Part shown: positions 1 through 8,413 of the stretch, piece by piece
Position numbering within the stretch: position 1 is the stretch's first letter
How the letters are laid out: every line of letters begins with the position of its first letter
Source: JBHOQS01 sp042408875
GTDB lineage: Bacteria > Chloroflexota > UBA11872 > JBHOQS01
Reading direction: 5' to 3'
Assembly (NCBI GenBank): GCA_042408875.1
Contig: JBHOQS010000023.1
Location: 124,001-188,000 of the forward strand
DNA: 64,000 nucleotides
The notes under the pieces: generated by a model
Databases searched by the model: none
Seen by the model: the letters and a program-made list of their open reading frames with translations, nothing else
Told to the model about the DNA's origin: nothing
Made by a program: the position numbers and the translations under genes

Positions 1-2
1 AG

Positions 3-632
3 AGCGGCCTGCTTTCTCCCCAGGCTGTGCGGAACGCGACGATCCTGACCTTTGCGCTAGCGGCGCTGATCGGGCTGTACCTGGTTCGCGTAGGGGGCTG
101 GCCCATCCTGATCATTGGCCTGCTCTCTATTGCTGCCGGGGTGCTGTACACCGGTGGCCCCTGGCCACTGGGCTACCACGGCCTGGGGGACCTGTTCGTC
201 TTCGTGTTCTTCGGCGTCATCGCGGTGACGGGCACGTACTATCTACACACCGGGACAGTGACGCTCGGTGTGCTGGGCAGCTCGGTGCCGGTGGGCTGCC
301 TGGTGACGGCGATCCTGGTGGTGAACAACCTGCGCGATATCGACACCGATCGCGCTGCTGGCAAGCGCACGCTGGCGGTGCGCATCGGCGCCCGCGCGAC
401 GAGGATGCAGTACCTGCTGTTGCTGGCCGTAGCGTACCTCGCGCCGCTGGTGCGCTGGATACTCGGCAGCGCACTCTGGGCGTTCCTGCCCTGGCTGACG
501 CTGCCGCTGGCCGTGCCGCTGGCGCAGCGCGTGTTCACTGCTAAGGGACGCGCCCTGAACCCGGCCTTGAAGGCGACGGCGAGGCTGCACCTGTTCTACG
601 GTGTGCTGTTCGCCGCCAGCCTGCTAGGGTGA
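3..632 (+). CDS. menA: 1,4-dihydroxy-2-naphthoate polyprenyltransferase, 3' part only
   Basis: Membrane prenyltransferase that attaches the polyprenyl side chain to 1,4-dihydroxy-2-naphthoate, the step giving demethylmenaquinone. The frame is open from the left edge, so about 209 C-terminal residues are present and roughly the first third of a ~300-residue enzyme, with the first Asp-rich motif, is outside the window. The visible part has several hydrophobic helices and the second Asp motif of the UbiA superfamily, NNLRDIDTDRAAGKRTLAVR. The GTG at 27 is only the first in-window start codon, not a likely true start. It is followed 10 bases later by menC, so the two are probably co-transcribed. 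Family assignment is firm; MenA rather than another UbiA member rests on the menC-menE neighbours. Confidence 0.9.
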   Translation, partial: SGLLSPQAVRNATILTFALAALIGLYLVRVGGWPILIIGLLSIAAGVLYTGGPWPLGYHGLGDLFVFVFFGVIAVTGTYYLHTGTVTLGVLGSSVPVGCLVTAILVVNNLRDIDTDRAAGKRTLAVRIGARATRMQYLLLLAVAYLAPLVRWILGSALWAFLPWLTLPLAVPLAQRVFTAKGRALNPALKATARLHLFYGVLFAASLLG

Positions 633-642
633 GCGCTGGCCA

Positions 643-1767
643 ATGAGGATCCGCCGCATTTCGTGGATGCTATTCCGCCTGCCCTTCGCCGCGCCGTTCG
701 CCACCGCGCGCGGGTCAGCGGCCATACGCGCGGGCCTGTTGCTGTGCCTGGAGGGCGCGGAGGGTCTGGAAGGATTAGGGGAGGCCTCCCCGCTGCCGGC
801 GTTTGGCGGCGGCACGGTCGAGGACGCGCGGGCGCTGGTGCGCGAGCTAGCACCTGCGCTGGCTGGCGCAGAGATCGAACACGCCGACGCCATCCTGGCG
901 ACAGTGGACCGGCGCCGGCCCGGCGCCGCGGCGGTGGCCTGCGCTGTAGACACGGCGCTGCTTGATTTACGTGGGCGCCACGCTGGGAGACCGGCTGCCG
1001 CACTGCTGGGCGGGCAGCCCGGCCGGGCCGTTCCGGTGAACGCGACGATCGGTCAGCCTGATGCTGGCGCCGCGGCCGAAGCCGCTGGCCGCGCCATCGC
1101 CGAGGGATTTGGCTGCGTCAAGCTGAAGACCGGCCTGGGGCTGCCGGCCGGAGCGGAGCTGGCCCGCATCGCGCAGGTGCGAGCGGCCATCGGCCCGCAC
1201 GCCGCGCTGCGCCTGGACGCGAACGGGGCATGGGCCCCAGACGAGGCCATCGCCATCCTGCGCGCCGCCGAACCGTACGGCATCGAGCTGGTCGAGCAAC
1301 CAGTGCCAGCAGAGGACTTGGAGGGGCTGACGCGCGTACGAGCCAGCTGCGGCGTGCCGGTTGCGGCCGACGAGGCTGCCTGCACGCTGGAGCAGGCGCA
1401 GCGCGTGCTACGTGCCGAGGCCGCGGACGCACTCATCGTGAAGCCCATGGCCGCGGGCGGGCTGCGCGCTGGCCGGCAGATCGTCGATCTGGCAGTCCAG
1501 GCCGGGCTGCGGGCCATCGTCACCACCACGATTGACTCCAGCGTGGGGATCGCCTCGGCGCTGCATCTAGCGGCGGCGCTACCCGATCCGCTGCCTGCCT
1601 GCGGGCTGGCCACCGGCCTCCTCTTGGCTGGCGACCTGGCCCGGCCACGCCTGCTCCCCCAGCGAGGGACAATGACCGTGCCAGACGCGCCAGGCCTGGG
1701 TGTGGCGCTGGACCCTACGCAACTGGCCCGCTTCGGGGGTGGCTGGGAGGAGGTAGCCGCCCGATGA
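643..1767 (+). CDS. menC: o-succinylbenzoate synthase
   Basis: Enolase-superfamily dehydratase that converts SHCHC to o-succinylbenzoate in menaquinone synthesis. The 374-residue protein has the N-terminal capping domain and a barrel carrying the expected catalytic set: KLK around residues 160-162, metal ligands in LDANGAW (D192), VEQP (E218) and AADEA (D243), and the second-strand lysine in VKPM (K267). The neighbourhood (menA before, menE after) distinguishes it from muconate cycloisomerase or dipeptide epimerase, which share the fold. Its stop overlaps the menE start in an ATGA, implying translational coupling. Confidence 0.93.
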   Translation: MRIRRISWMLFRLPFAAPFATARGSAAIRAGLLLCLEGAEGLEGLGEASPLPAFGGGTVEDARALVRELAPALAGAEIEHADAILATVDRRRPGAAAVACAVDTALLDLRGRHAGRPAAALLGGQPGRAVPVNATIGQPDAGAAAEAAGRAIAEGFGCVKLKTGLGLPAGAELARIAQVRAAIGPHAALRLDANGAWAPDEAIAILRAAEPYGIELVEQPVPAEDLEGLTRVRASCGVPVAADEAACTLEQAQRVLRAEAADALIVKPMAAGGLRAGRQIVDLAVQAGLRAIVTTTIDSSVGIASALHLAAALPDPLPACGLATGLLLAGDLARPRLLPQRGTMTVPDAPGLGVALDPTQLARFGGGWEEVAAR

Positions 1768-3281
1768 GCGAGCCCGCAGCGCATGTCGCAGACGGCCTGC
1801 TCCTGCCTGACTGGCTGGCGCGACGGGCCGAGACGAACCCGCGGCGTGTTGCGCTGCTGTGTGGCCCGCATTGCTGGAGCTACGCTGAGCTCCACCAGCG
1901 CGCTGCCACCGCCGCGCAGTGGCTGGCTGAGCTGGGCGCGCGGCCCGGCGAGCGTGTAGCCCTGCTCCTGCGCAACGGGCCAGCATACGTCTCGCTGGTG
2001 CACGCTGCGCCACGGGCTCGGGTGACCCTGGTGCTCTTGAACACGCGATTGGCGCCGGCGGAGCTGGCCTGGCAGCTGGCCGACTGCGGCGCCCGGCTAC
2101 TGGTCTATGACGCCGCCAACGCGCCGGCAGTGCAGGCACTCGGCGCGCTCGTTCCTGGCCTGCAGGCAGCCGACGTTGTTGGAATGCCTGCCGAGCTCCC
2201 CGTGTCGGGTGCGGTGCCGGGGATCGACCTTACAGCGGTGCACTCGATTGTCTATACCTCGGGCACGACCGGCCGGCCGAAGGGCGCTGCGCTCACCTAT
2301 GGTAACTACTGGTGGAGCGCCATCGGCTCGGCGCTCAACTTGGGCATGCACGCAGACGATCGCTGGCTGGCCGCGCTGCCGTTCTTCCACGTGGGCGGGC
2401 TGAGCATCCCGCTGCGGGCAGTGATCTACGGCATTGCTGCGGTCGTGCACGAGAGCTTTGATCCCGCCGCGGTTAACCGTGCTATTGATGAGGACGGCGT
2501 CACGATGGTCTCGGTGGTTAGCGCCATGCTTCAGCGCATGCTGGATGAGCGCGGGGAGCGACCGTATCCGCCGACCCTGCGCTGCGTGCTGCTGGGTGGC
2601 GGGCCAGCGCCGCGCCTGCTGCTGGAAGAATGCGCCCGTCGCCAGGTGCCAGTGGTGCAGACGTACGGCCTGACCGAAGCGGCCTCCCAGGTGGCCACGC
2701 TCGCCCCGGAGGATGCCCTGCGCAAGCTGGGGTCGGCTGGCAAGCCGCTGCTCCCCGTCGAGCTCCGCATCGAGTGCGATGGGCGGCCGGCTTCCCCGGG
2801 CGAGGTCGGTGAGATCCTGGTGCGCGGCCCCACCATCTCTCCTGGCTATATCACACCAAACGGCAGTATTCAGCCGGCAGTGCGGGAAGGCTGGCTGCGC
2901 ACGGGCGACCTGGGCTACCTCGATGAGGAAGGATACCTCTACGTCGTGGACCGCCGGGACGACCTGATCATCTCCGGCGGGGAGAACATCTATCCGGCGG
3001 AGGTCGAAGCCGTGCTGCACGCGCACCCGGCGGTGGCCGAGGCCGGGGTCACTGGCATGCCGGACCCGCGTTGGGGCCGCGTGCCAGTGGCGTTCGTGCG
3101 ACTGCGGCCCGGCACCGCTGCCAACGAGACCGAACTGATTGCTCACTGCGCCGCTAGGCTGGCCCGCTACAAAGTGCCGGTGCGTGTCTGGTTGGTGGAC
3201 GAGCTACCGCGCAACGCCGCCGGTAAGCTGCTGCGTAGCGTCCTACGAGAGCGTAGCGAAGCACTAGCACTGCAGGGATAG
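1764..3281 (+). CDS. menE: o-succinylbenzoate-CoA ligase
   Basis: Acyl-adenylating enzyme that activates o-succinylbenzoate with ATP and CoA. The 505-residue protein has the AMP-binding P-loop YTSGTTGRPKGA, the YGLTEA motif, the hinge region GWLRTGDLGYLDEEGYLYV and the C-terminal catalytic lysine in NAAGKLLRS. The start ATG at 1764 overlaps the menC stop by four bases. MenE is chosen over a generic fatty acyl-CoA ligase because of the tight coupling with menC; sequence alone would leave that open. Confidence 0.9.
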   Translation: MSEPAAHVADGLLLPDWLARRAETNPRRVALLCGPHCWSYAELHQRAATAAQWLAELGARPGERVALLLRNGPAYVSLVHAAPRARVTLVLLNTRLAPAELAWQLADCGARLLVYDAANAPAVQALGALVPGLQAADVVGMPAELPVSGAVPGIDLTAVHSIVYTSGTTGRPKGAALTYGNYWWSAIGSALNLGMHADDRWLAALPFFHVGGLSIPLRAVIYGIAAVVHESFDPAAVNRAIDEDGVTMVSVVSAMLQRMLDERGERPYPPTLRCVLLGGGPAPRLLLEECARRQVPVVQTYGLTEAASQVATLAPEDALRKLGSAGKPLLPVELRIECDGRPASPGEVGEILVRGPTISPGYITPNGSIQPAVREGWLRTGDLGYLDEEGYLYVVDRRDDLIISGGENIYPAEVEAVLHAHPAVAEAGVTGMPDPRWGRVPVAFVRLRPGTAANETELIAHCAARLARYKVPVRVWLVDELPRNAAGKLLRSVLRERSEALALQG

Positions 3282-3349
3282 GCTGCCGAGCGGCCCGAAC
3301 CCGCCCGCCAGCCGTTCGCCGCCCTGTACCGCGATCTACGGAGTGCGTA

Positions 3350-4153
3350 TTGTTCAAGACGCCAACGGATGGTATGCCACTCCCGCTCTTTTACCACGAC
3401 CTGGGCACAGGGGAACCGCTCGTGCTGGTGCACGGGAGCTTCTCCACCGGCGCGGCCACGTGGGGCGCGCAGATGCGGACGCTCGCGGCTTGCCATCGCC
3501 TGCTGGTAGTCGATCGGCGCGGCCACGGTGCCAGCCCGCGAGCGCCGCGGCCCTACACGATCGCCGGCGACGCGCTGGATATCCTAGCTGCGGCCGATCA
3601 GGCCGACATGGCAGCATTCCACCTGGCAGGGCACTCGTACGGCGGCCTGGTGGCCATTGAGATCGCCCGCCGCGCGCCCGAGCGCGTGCGCTCCCTCCAT
3701 CTGATTGAGCCGCCGTACCTGGCGCTACTGCCGGACGATCTACACGTGCGCGAGCTGGACCGCCGCGGGCGCACGATCTTCGCTCAGGCAGGCCGCTGGG
3801 AGCCTGAGCAGATCGCTGCAGCGTTCTTCGAGCTGCTGCTCGGCCCCGCTGGGCTCCAGGCGCTCCAGGCGCGCCGTGCCTGGCCAGCGATCGTGGCCGA
3901 GGCGAAGCGGGCAGCGGATGAAGAGTTCGCCGGGGACTACCCGGCCGGTGTAGCAGCAGCGCTGCGGCTCCACGGGCCGGTGCAGGTCTACACCGGCGGG
4001 CGCAGCCACCCGGGCCTGCGGGCCCTGGCGCGGCGGCTGGCTGCGCTGATCCCCGGCGCACGCCTCGTCGAGGTGTCCGACGCCGACCACGCTGTGCAGC
4101 GCTGGAACGAGCCGTTCGATGCCGCCCTGCTGGCTGTCACCCAGGCGGGATAG
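3350..4153 (+). CDS. alpha/beta hydrolase following menE
   Basis: Alpha/beta-hydrolase-fold enzyme of 267 residues. It shows the oxyanion-loop motif LVHGSF near residue 27, the nucleophile elbow GHSYGG and a C-terminal His in DADHAVQ. The start is a TTG at 3350 with CGGAG eight bases upstream; the next in-frame ATG is at 3374. Position after menA-menC-menE makes MenH (SHCHC synthase) tempting. However, the motifs are generic for the superfamily and a 68-base gap separates it from menE, so no specific substrate is assigned. There is no signal peptide, so it is probably cytoplasmic. Confidence 0.8.
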   Translation: MFKTPTDGMPLPLFYHDLGTGEPLVLVHGSFSTGAATWGAQMRTLAACHRLLVVDRRGHGASPRAPRPYTIAGDALDILAAADQADMAAFHLAGHSYGGLVAIEIARRAPERVRSLHLIEPPYLALLPDDLHVRELDRRGRTIFAQAGRWEPEQIAAAFFELLLGPAGLQALQARRAWPAIVAEAKRAADEEFAGDYPAGVAAALRLHGPVQVYTGGRSHPGLRALARRLAALIPGARLVEVSDADHAVQRWNEPFDAALLAVTQAG

Positions 4154-4200
4154 CGCTCGCATCGGGGTGTGGTGGCGCCTCCTGTGACTGCCGGTCAGGC

Positions 4201-4232
4201 GCCAAGACCTCTGTCAGCCAAGACCTCTGTCA
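4201..4232. repeat. 16-bp perfect tandem duplication upstream of hisH
   Basis: GCCAAGACCTCTGTCA occurs twice back to back (4201-4216 and 4217-4232), about 26 bases before the hisH -35 region. It belongs to a set of short tandem duplications near gene starts in this window. Confidence 0.9.
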
Positions 4233-4257
4233 ATGGAGCACTGAACCTCCAGTTTGG

Positions 4258-4287
4258 TTGCTGAGGATCATTCGGTGACCGTATAAT
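4258..4287 (+). promoter_or_regulatory. sigma-70-type promoter of the his operon
   Basis: TTGCTG at 4258-4263 and a perfect TATAAT at 4282-4287 are separated by 18 bases. The -10 box ends only 8 bases before the hisH ATG at 4296, so transcription would begin at or within about three bases of the start codon. No Shine-Dalgarno sequence fits in that space, which points to a leaderless mRNA. Confidence 0.7.
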
Positions 4288-4295
4288 GAAACGCT

Positions 4296-4919
4296 ATGAT
4301 AGCCATCGTCGATTATGGAGCCGGTAATCTCCGTAGCGTGGCCAAGGCTATTGCCTGGCTGGGCTACCCTGCGGTCGTGACACATGACGCCACCGAGATC
4401 GAGCGGGCCAGCGCAGTGATCCTGCCGGGCGTCGGCGCGGCCGGTGATATGATGTGCACGCTGGCGAACCTTCGCCTGGTCGAGCCATTGCGGGAGGTGA
4501 TCGCCTCCGGCAAGCCCTACCTGGGTATTTGCCTGGGGCTGCAGGCACTGCTCACCGTATCTGAAGAAGGTGGCTGGCAGCGTTGCCTGGATGTGGTCAG
4601 GGGCGTGGTGCGCCGCTTCCCGCCCGGCCTCCATGTACCCCAGATGGGCTGGAACCAGGTGCGCCAGCTCCGGCCGCATCCGATCTTTGAGGGTATTCCT
4701 GACCTGGCCAACTTCTATTTCCTGCATTCGTATTATGCTGACCCTGAGGATCGCTCGATTGTAGCCGGTGAGACTGAGTACAGCGTAACCTATGCCAGTG
4801 TGCTGGCCTTTGAGAACGTCGTGGCTGTGCAGTTCCACCCTGAGAAGAGCGGACAGCACGGCCTTCGCCTGCTGGATAACTTTTGCCGCTGGGCAGGAGC
4901 GAAGTGGAAGACAGAGTAA
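4296..4919 (+). CDS. hisH: imidazole glycerol phosphate synthase, glutaminase subunit
   Basis: Glutamine amidotransferase (class I) that supplies ammonia to HisF for the fifth step of histidine synthesis. The 207-residue protein has the nucleophile in YLGICLG (C79) and the catalytic His and Glu in VQFHPEKSG (H181, E183), all complete. It is the first gene of hisH-hisA-hisF-hisI-hisE. The start ATG is fixed by the conserved N-terminus MIAIVDYGAGNLRS, although no ribosome-binding site precedes it. hisG, hisD, hisC and hisB are not in the window. Confidence 0.96.
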   Translation: MIAIVDYGAGNLRSVAKAIAWLGYPAVVTHDATEIERASAVILPGVGAAGDMMCTLANLRLVEPLREVIASGKPYLGICLGLQALLTVSEEGGWQRCLDVVRGVVRRFPPGLHVPQMGWNQVRQLRPHPIFEGIPDLANFYFLHSYYADPEDRSIVAGETEYSVTYASVLAFENVVAVQFHPEKSGQHGLRLLDNFCRWAGAKWKTE

Positions 4920-4926
4920 TACATGC

Positions 4927-5017
4927 TGCGTACTACGTCATTCCTGCTACCCCTCTCCGCCGCGCAGCGGTCTCAGCCTAAGGGCAGAACGGTGTAGTGG
5001 TTTTTACGTAGTACGCA
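4927..5017. repeat. palindromic intergenic element, hisH-hisA spacer
   Basis: TGCGTACTACGT (4927-4938) and its exact reverse complement ACGTAGTACGCA (5006-5017) bracket about 67 bases. A further partial copy of the right end, ACGTAGTACGCAGTAC, follows directly. It is one member of the family described in the findings and sits inside the his operon between hisH and hisA. Confidence 0.8.
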
Positions 5018-5045
5018 TTACGTAGTACGCAGTACCCTGAGGTCC

Positions 5046-5780
5046 ATGGACGCAATGTTCGTCATTCCTGCGATTGATCTTCAGGGCGGCCGGTGCGTGC
5101 GGCTCTACCAGGGGGACATGCAGCAGGCCACTGTCTATAGCGACGACCCGGTGGCGGTGGCGCGACGGTGGGAGGAAGCAGGCGCCCAGTGGCTGCATGT
5201 GGTGGACCTGGATGGCGCGAAAGAGGGACGCCCTGTCCATCTGAGCGTGGTGCAGAGCATCGCCCGCGCCACCGGACTACGGGTGCAGGCCAGCGGGGGG
5301 TTGCGCCGGCTGGATGACGTGCACGCAGTGTTAGCATGTGGCGCCCGGCGGGTCGTCCTGGGCACGGTAGCAGTGACGCAGCCGGAGCTCGTGCGGCAGG
5401 CCTGCCGTGAGCTCGGCGAGGCAGTCGTGGTCGGGCTGGACGCCCGGGATGGGCGGATCGCCACGCATGGATGGACGGCTCAGTCTGATATCGCAGTGGC
5501 AGAGCTGGCGCAGCGGATGGTCGAGGCGGGCGTGCGCCGGTTTGTGTTCACCGATATTGGCCGCGATGGCACGCTGACTGAGCCGAACTACGCGGCTCTT
5601 GTCGAGCTGGTGCGGTCCGTGCCGGTGCCGGTGATCGCCTCCGGCGGAGTCGCGCGGCTGGAGCACCTACTGCGTCTGCGCGATCTAGGCGTCGAGGGGG
5701 CGATCGTGGGCAAGGCCCTCTACACCGGCCATCTCGATCTGGCCGCCGCTATCGCTGCGCTGGCTAACGGCCAAGGCTAG
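5046..5780 (+). CDS. hisA: ProFAR isomerase (1-(5-phosphoribosyl)-5-[(5-phosphoribosylamino)methylideneamino]imidazole-4-carboxamide isomerase)
   Basis: Beta/alpha-barrel isomerase for the fourth step of histidine synthesis. The 244-residue protein starts with VIPAIDLQGGRCVRLYQGD, which carries the first catalytic Asp (D11). The second catalytic Asp is in FTDIGRDGT, and phosphate-binding loops ASGG occur in both halves. The ATG at 5046 is preceded by CCTGAGG. A 126-base spacer holding a palindromic repeat separates it from hisH, unlike the tighter spacing further on. No feature suggests the bifunctional PriA type beyond general similarity. Confidence 0.95.
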   Translation: MDAMFVIPAIDLQGGRCVRLYQGDMQQATVYSDDPVAVARRWEEAGAQWLHVVDLDGAKEGRPVHLSVVQSIARATGLRVQASGGLRRLDDVHAVLACGARRVVLGTVAVTQPELVRQACRELGEAVVVGLDARDGRIATHGWTAQSDIAVAELAQRMVEAGVRRFVFTDIGRDGTLTEPNYAALVELVRSVPVPVIASGGVARLEHLLRLRDLGVEGAIVGKALYTGHLDLAAAIAALANGQG

Positions 5781-5806
5781 TCGCAGAGCTGGAGAGCACA
5801 GACACG

Positions 5807-6580
5807 ATGCTGACACGCCGGATCATTCCCTGCCTGGACGTTACCGGCGGCCGGGTGGTCAAGGGGATCAGGTTCCAGGAGCCGCGCGACGCTGGTGATC
5901 CCGCTGAGCTGGCCGCTATTTATGACCGCGAGGGCGCTGATGAGCTCGTCTTCTACGACATCACAGCCTCCAGCGACAATCGCGACATCATGCTCGACGT
6001 CGTAGCGCGGACGGCCTCGCAGGTGTTCATTCCTCTGACCGTGGGCGGCGGCCTGCGCACAGTCGAGGACATGCGGCGCATGCTGAACGCGGGGGCCGAC
6101 AAGGTCTCGATCAACACCGCCGCGGTGCTGCACCCTGACCTGATCAACGAGGGCGCGGCGCGCTTCGGCAGCCAGTGCATCGTGCTTTCCATGGATGTGA
6201 AGCGTGCGTACATGCCCGACGGCCGGCTCTGGTGGGAGGTCTACATCCACGGCGGGCGTACCCCCACGGGCAAGGACGGCGTGCGCTGGGCCATCGAGGG
6301 GGTCGAGCGTGGTGCTGGCGAGCTGGTGCTGAACTCGATCGACGCGGACGGCACGCAGGAGGGCTACGACCTGGAGCTGCTGCGTGAGGTCTCCTCGCGC
6401 GTGCCGGTGCCGGTGATTGCCTCCGGCGGCGCTGGCAGGCTCGAACACTTCGCCGAGGCGCTGGAGGCAGGAGCACACGCTGTGCTTGCCGCCTCGCTCT
6501 TCCATTACGGCACGCTGCGTATCCGCCAGGTGAAGGAGTACCTGGCCGCGCGAGGGTTCCCAGTGCGGACGACCTGGTAA
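5807..6580 (+). CDS. hisF: imidazole glycerol phosphate synthase, cyclase subunit
   Basis: Cyclase partner of HisH, producing imidazole glycerol phosphate and AICAR. The 257-residue barrel has the two catalytic aspartates in RIIPCLDV (D11) and NSIDADGT, with phosphate loops VGGGLR and ASGGAG. It starts 26 bases after hisA and is followed by hisI. Length and motifs match the family throughout, so nothing suggests altered function. Confidence 0.96.
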   Translation: MLTRRIIPCLDVTGGRVVKGIRFQEPRDAGDPAELAAIYDREGADELVFYDITASSDNRDIMLDVVARTASQVFIPLTVGGGLRTVEDMRRMLNAGADKVSINTAAVLHPDLINEGAARFGSQCIVLSMDVKRAYMPDGRLWWEVYIHGGRTPTGKDGVRWAIEGVERGAGELVLNSIDADGTQEGYDLELLREVSSRVPVPVIASGGAGRLEHFAEALEAGAHAVLAASLFHYGTLRIRQVKEYLAARGFPVRTTW

Positions 6581-6635
6581 GCGGCAGGACGGGTGGTCAG
6601 CCCGTCTCCCGTTAGTGAGGAGCTCGGCTAGGAGC

Positions 6636-6983
6636 ATGGATGCACGATCATCGCTGCCATCCCTTGAAGAGCGTGTGAAGTTTCACGTCGACGGCCTCGT
6701 CCCGGCGATTGTGCAGGACCGCCAGAGCGGTGAGGTGCTGATGCTGGCGTATATGAATGCCGAGGCGCTGCACCGAACGCTTACCAGTGGCGATGTATGG
6801 TTCTGGAGTAGGAGCCGCGGCGAGTTGTGGCACAAGGGCGCGACGTCAGGAAACTACCTGCGCGTGCGGCGGGTGCTGCTCGATTGTGATGGCGACTGTG
6901 TGCTGGTACAGGTGGATCCTGAAGGCCCAGCCTGCCACACCGGGGCACGCTCATGCTTTTTCACGGAAGTGCTGCATGAGTGA
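6636..6983 (+). CDS. hisI: phosphoribosyl-AMP cyclohydrolase
   Basis: Metal-dependent hydrolase that opens the adenine ring of phosphoribosyl-AMP (third step of histidine synthesis). It is about 115 residues from the ATG at 6636; an in-frame GTG at 6615 would add seven residues but has no ribosome-binding site. The family signature is complete: FWSRSRGELWHKGATSGN, then the Asp-rich metal site DCDGDC and the zinc cysteines in ACHTGARSCFF. In many bacteria this domain is fused to HisE; here the two are separate genes overlapping by eight bases. Confidence 0.92.
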   Translation: MDARSSLPSLEERVKFHVDGLVPAIVQDRQSGEVLMLAYMNAEALHRTLTSGDVWFWSRSRGELWHKGATSGNYLRVRRVLLDCDGDCVLVQVDPEGPACHTGARSCFFTEVLHE

Positions 6984-7284
6984 GCAGAATATTCTGGCTG
7001 AAGTCTATGCAGTTATTCTCGAGCGGCAGCGCACTATGCCGCCGGATTCGTACGTGGCGAAACTGCTCAGCCAGGGCATCGACCGCATCGCGAAGAAAGT
7101 GGGCGAGGAGGCCACAGAAGTAGTCATCGCGGCGAAGAACCAGTCGCGCGAAGAGATTGCCTTCGAAGTCGCAGACCTGTGGTTCCACTCGCTGGTGCTG
7201 CTGGCTGCCACCGAGGTGCCGTTGGAAGATGTGTGGGCGCAACTGGCTGAGCGCCGCGGCAAGCGCCGGGAGCAGGCTGGGTAG
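6976..7284 (+). CDS. hisE: phosphoribosyl-ATP pyrophosphohydrolase
   Basis: All-alpha MazG-like pyrophosphohydrolase for the second step of histidine synthesis, about 102 residues. The recognisable core is KKVGEEATEVVIAAK followed by EVADLWFHSLVLL, which carry the Glu/Asp metal ligands. The start ATG at 6976 lies inside the end of hisI (overlap of eight bases) and starts the conserved N-terminus; the longer open frame upstream is only an out-of-frame shadow of hisI. It is followed three bases later by an alpha/beta hydrolase. Confidence 0.93.
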   Translation: MSEQNILAEVYAVILERQRTMPPDSYVAKLLSQGIDRIAKKVGEEATEVVIAAKNQSREEIAFEVADLWFHSLVLLAATEVPLEDVWAQLAERRGKRREQAG

Positions 7285-7287
7285 CGG

Positions 7288-8226
7288 ATGAACCGGCTGG
7301 CAAAAGGCTTTCTCACCAGTGCAGCAGTACTGGGCGCGATGACGGCGTACAATATGGCGGCTCGCCGCAGCGCCCGCCCGCTGGCGAATGCGTTGGTGGG
7401 CGAGGGACGGAGCTACCTCTGGAAGTGGGGGCGCGTCCACTACACCGTCTCAGGCGATGGGCCACCCGTGGTCCTGGTGCATGGCATCCATGCCGCGGCC
7501 TCGTCGTATGAGATGCGCGAGTTGTTCTGGCCCCTCGCTGGTGTCTGCCGTGTCTATGTGCCTGACCTGCTGGGCTTCGGATTGTCTGACCGCCCTGGGC
7601 TGCACTATACCGGCGCGCTCTACATCGAGCTCCTGGCCGACTTTCTCGGGGAGGTTGTACAGCAGCCGTGCGCCCTGGTAGCCAGTTCGCTCAGCGCGGC
7701 GTACGCTATCGAGGTAGCGCACCGGCTGCCGCAGCAGGTCACGCGCCTAGTTTTGTTCTGCCCCACTGGTCTAGAGGCGCTGGTACGCCTGCCAGGGACC
7801 CGCGGCCAGGCCGTCAACCTGCTGCTGCGGGCGCCGGCCACCGGCGAGTTTCTGTTTAACCTGCTGGTGTCGCGCCCATCGCTGCGGTACTACCTCACCC
7901 GCCGCGTGTACTATGATAGTGCATTCGTCACGAATGACGTCGTTGAGGCGTACTATGCGACCTCCCACCAGGTCAATGCCCGCTACGCGCCTGCGGCGTT
8001 CATCGGCGGCTTGCTGAACTGGGACGCGCGGGCAGCCTATGCCGCGCTGGCGCAGCCTGTGCTGATCATCTGGGGACGTGAGGCGATCGAGACGCCGGTC
8101 GCCCAGGCGGACGCGTTCACGCGGATGAACCCGCGCGCTCGCCTGGAGGTCCTCGACCACTGCCGGCTGCTCCCGCATGTCGAGCACGGCGAGAAGGTCG
8201 CTCGATTGGTGGACGAATGGCTGTAG
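7288..8226 (+). CDS. alpha/beta hydrolase at the end of the his operon
   Basis: 312-residue alpha/beta-hydrolase-fold protein beginning three bases after hisE. It shows VVLVHGIHAAASS (oxyanion loop), VPDLLGFGLSDRP and a nucleophile elbow of the form VASSLSAAYA, where Ala/Ser replace the usual flanking glycines. A candidate acid lies in the IIWGREAIETPV strand and a candidate base His near HCRLLPHVEH. The first 20 residues are mildly hydrophobic but do not form a clear signal peptide. No histidine-pathway role is known for such proteins, and the co-transcription is the only hint of function. Confidence 0.8.
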   Translation: MNRLAKGFLTSAAVLGAMTAYNMAARRSARPLANALVGEGRSYLWKWGRVHYTVSGDGPPVVLVHGIHAAASSYEMRELFWPLAGVCRVYVPDLLGFGLSDRPGLHYTGALYIELLADFLGEVVQQPCALVASSLSAAYAIEVAHRLPQQVTRLVLFCPTGLEALVRLPGTRGQAVNLLLRAPATGEFLFNLLVSRPSLRYYLTRRVYYDSAFVTNDVVEAYYATSHQVNARYAPAAFIGGLLNWDARAAYAALAQPVLIIWGREAIETPVAQADAFTRMNPRARLEVLDHCRLLPHVEHGEKVARLVDEWL

Positions 8227-8285
8227 TACGTAATTACGTAATAATATATAGTACGATACATGATACGATACATCACACGTGAATG

Positions 8286-8396
8286 CGTGCGTACTGTGTA
8301 ACAACTACCTCAGCCCACCTGCCCTATGGCACTGTCGCTTGCCTAGTGCAGGGCTGAGAAGCGTCGCTAACGTGAACGTGTTACACAGTACGCACG
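8286..8396. repeat. 111-bp palindromic intergenic element (nested stems)
   Basis: An 18-bp arm, CGTGCGTACTGTGTAACA (8286-8303), is exactly complementary to 8379-8396. Nested inside is a second perfect 8-bp stem, CTCAGCCC (8309-8316) with GGGCTGAG (8351-8358). The element lies between two convergent genes and is flanked by more GTACG-rich sequence. It can form a long cruciform and is the most regular member of the family. Confidence 0.85.
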
Positions 8397-8413
8397 TAGT
8401 ACGCAGTACGTAC

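Noticed and set aside
2097..3146. 349-codon minus-strand ORF opposite menE
   Set aside because: It is the antisense shadow of a clear acyl-CoA ligase gene in G/C-rich sequence.
3350..4153. Calling the alpha/beta hydrolase MenH
   Set aside because: Position fits, but the visible motifs are common to many hydrolases and the gene is not coupled to menE.
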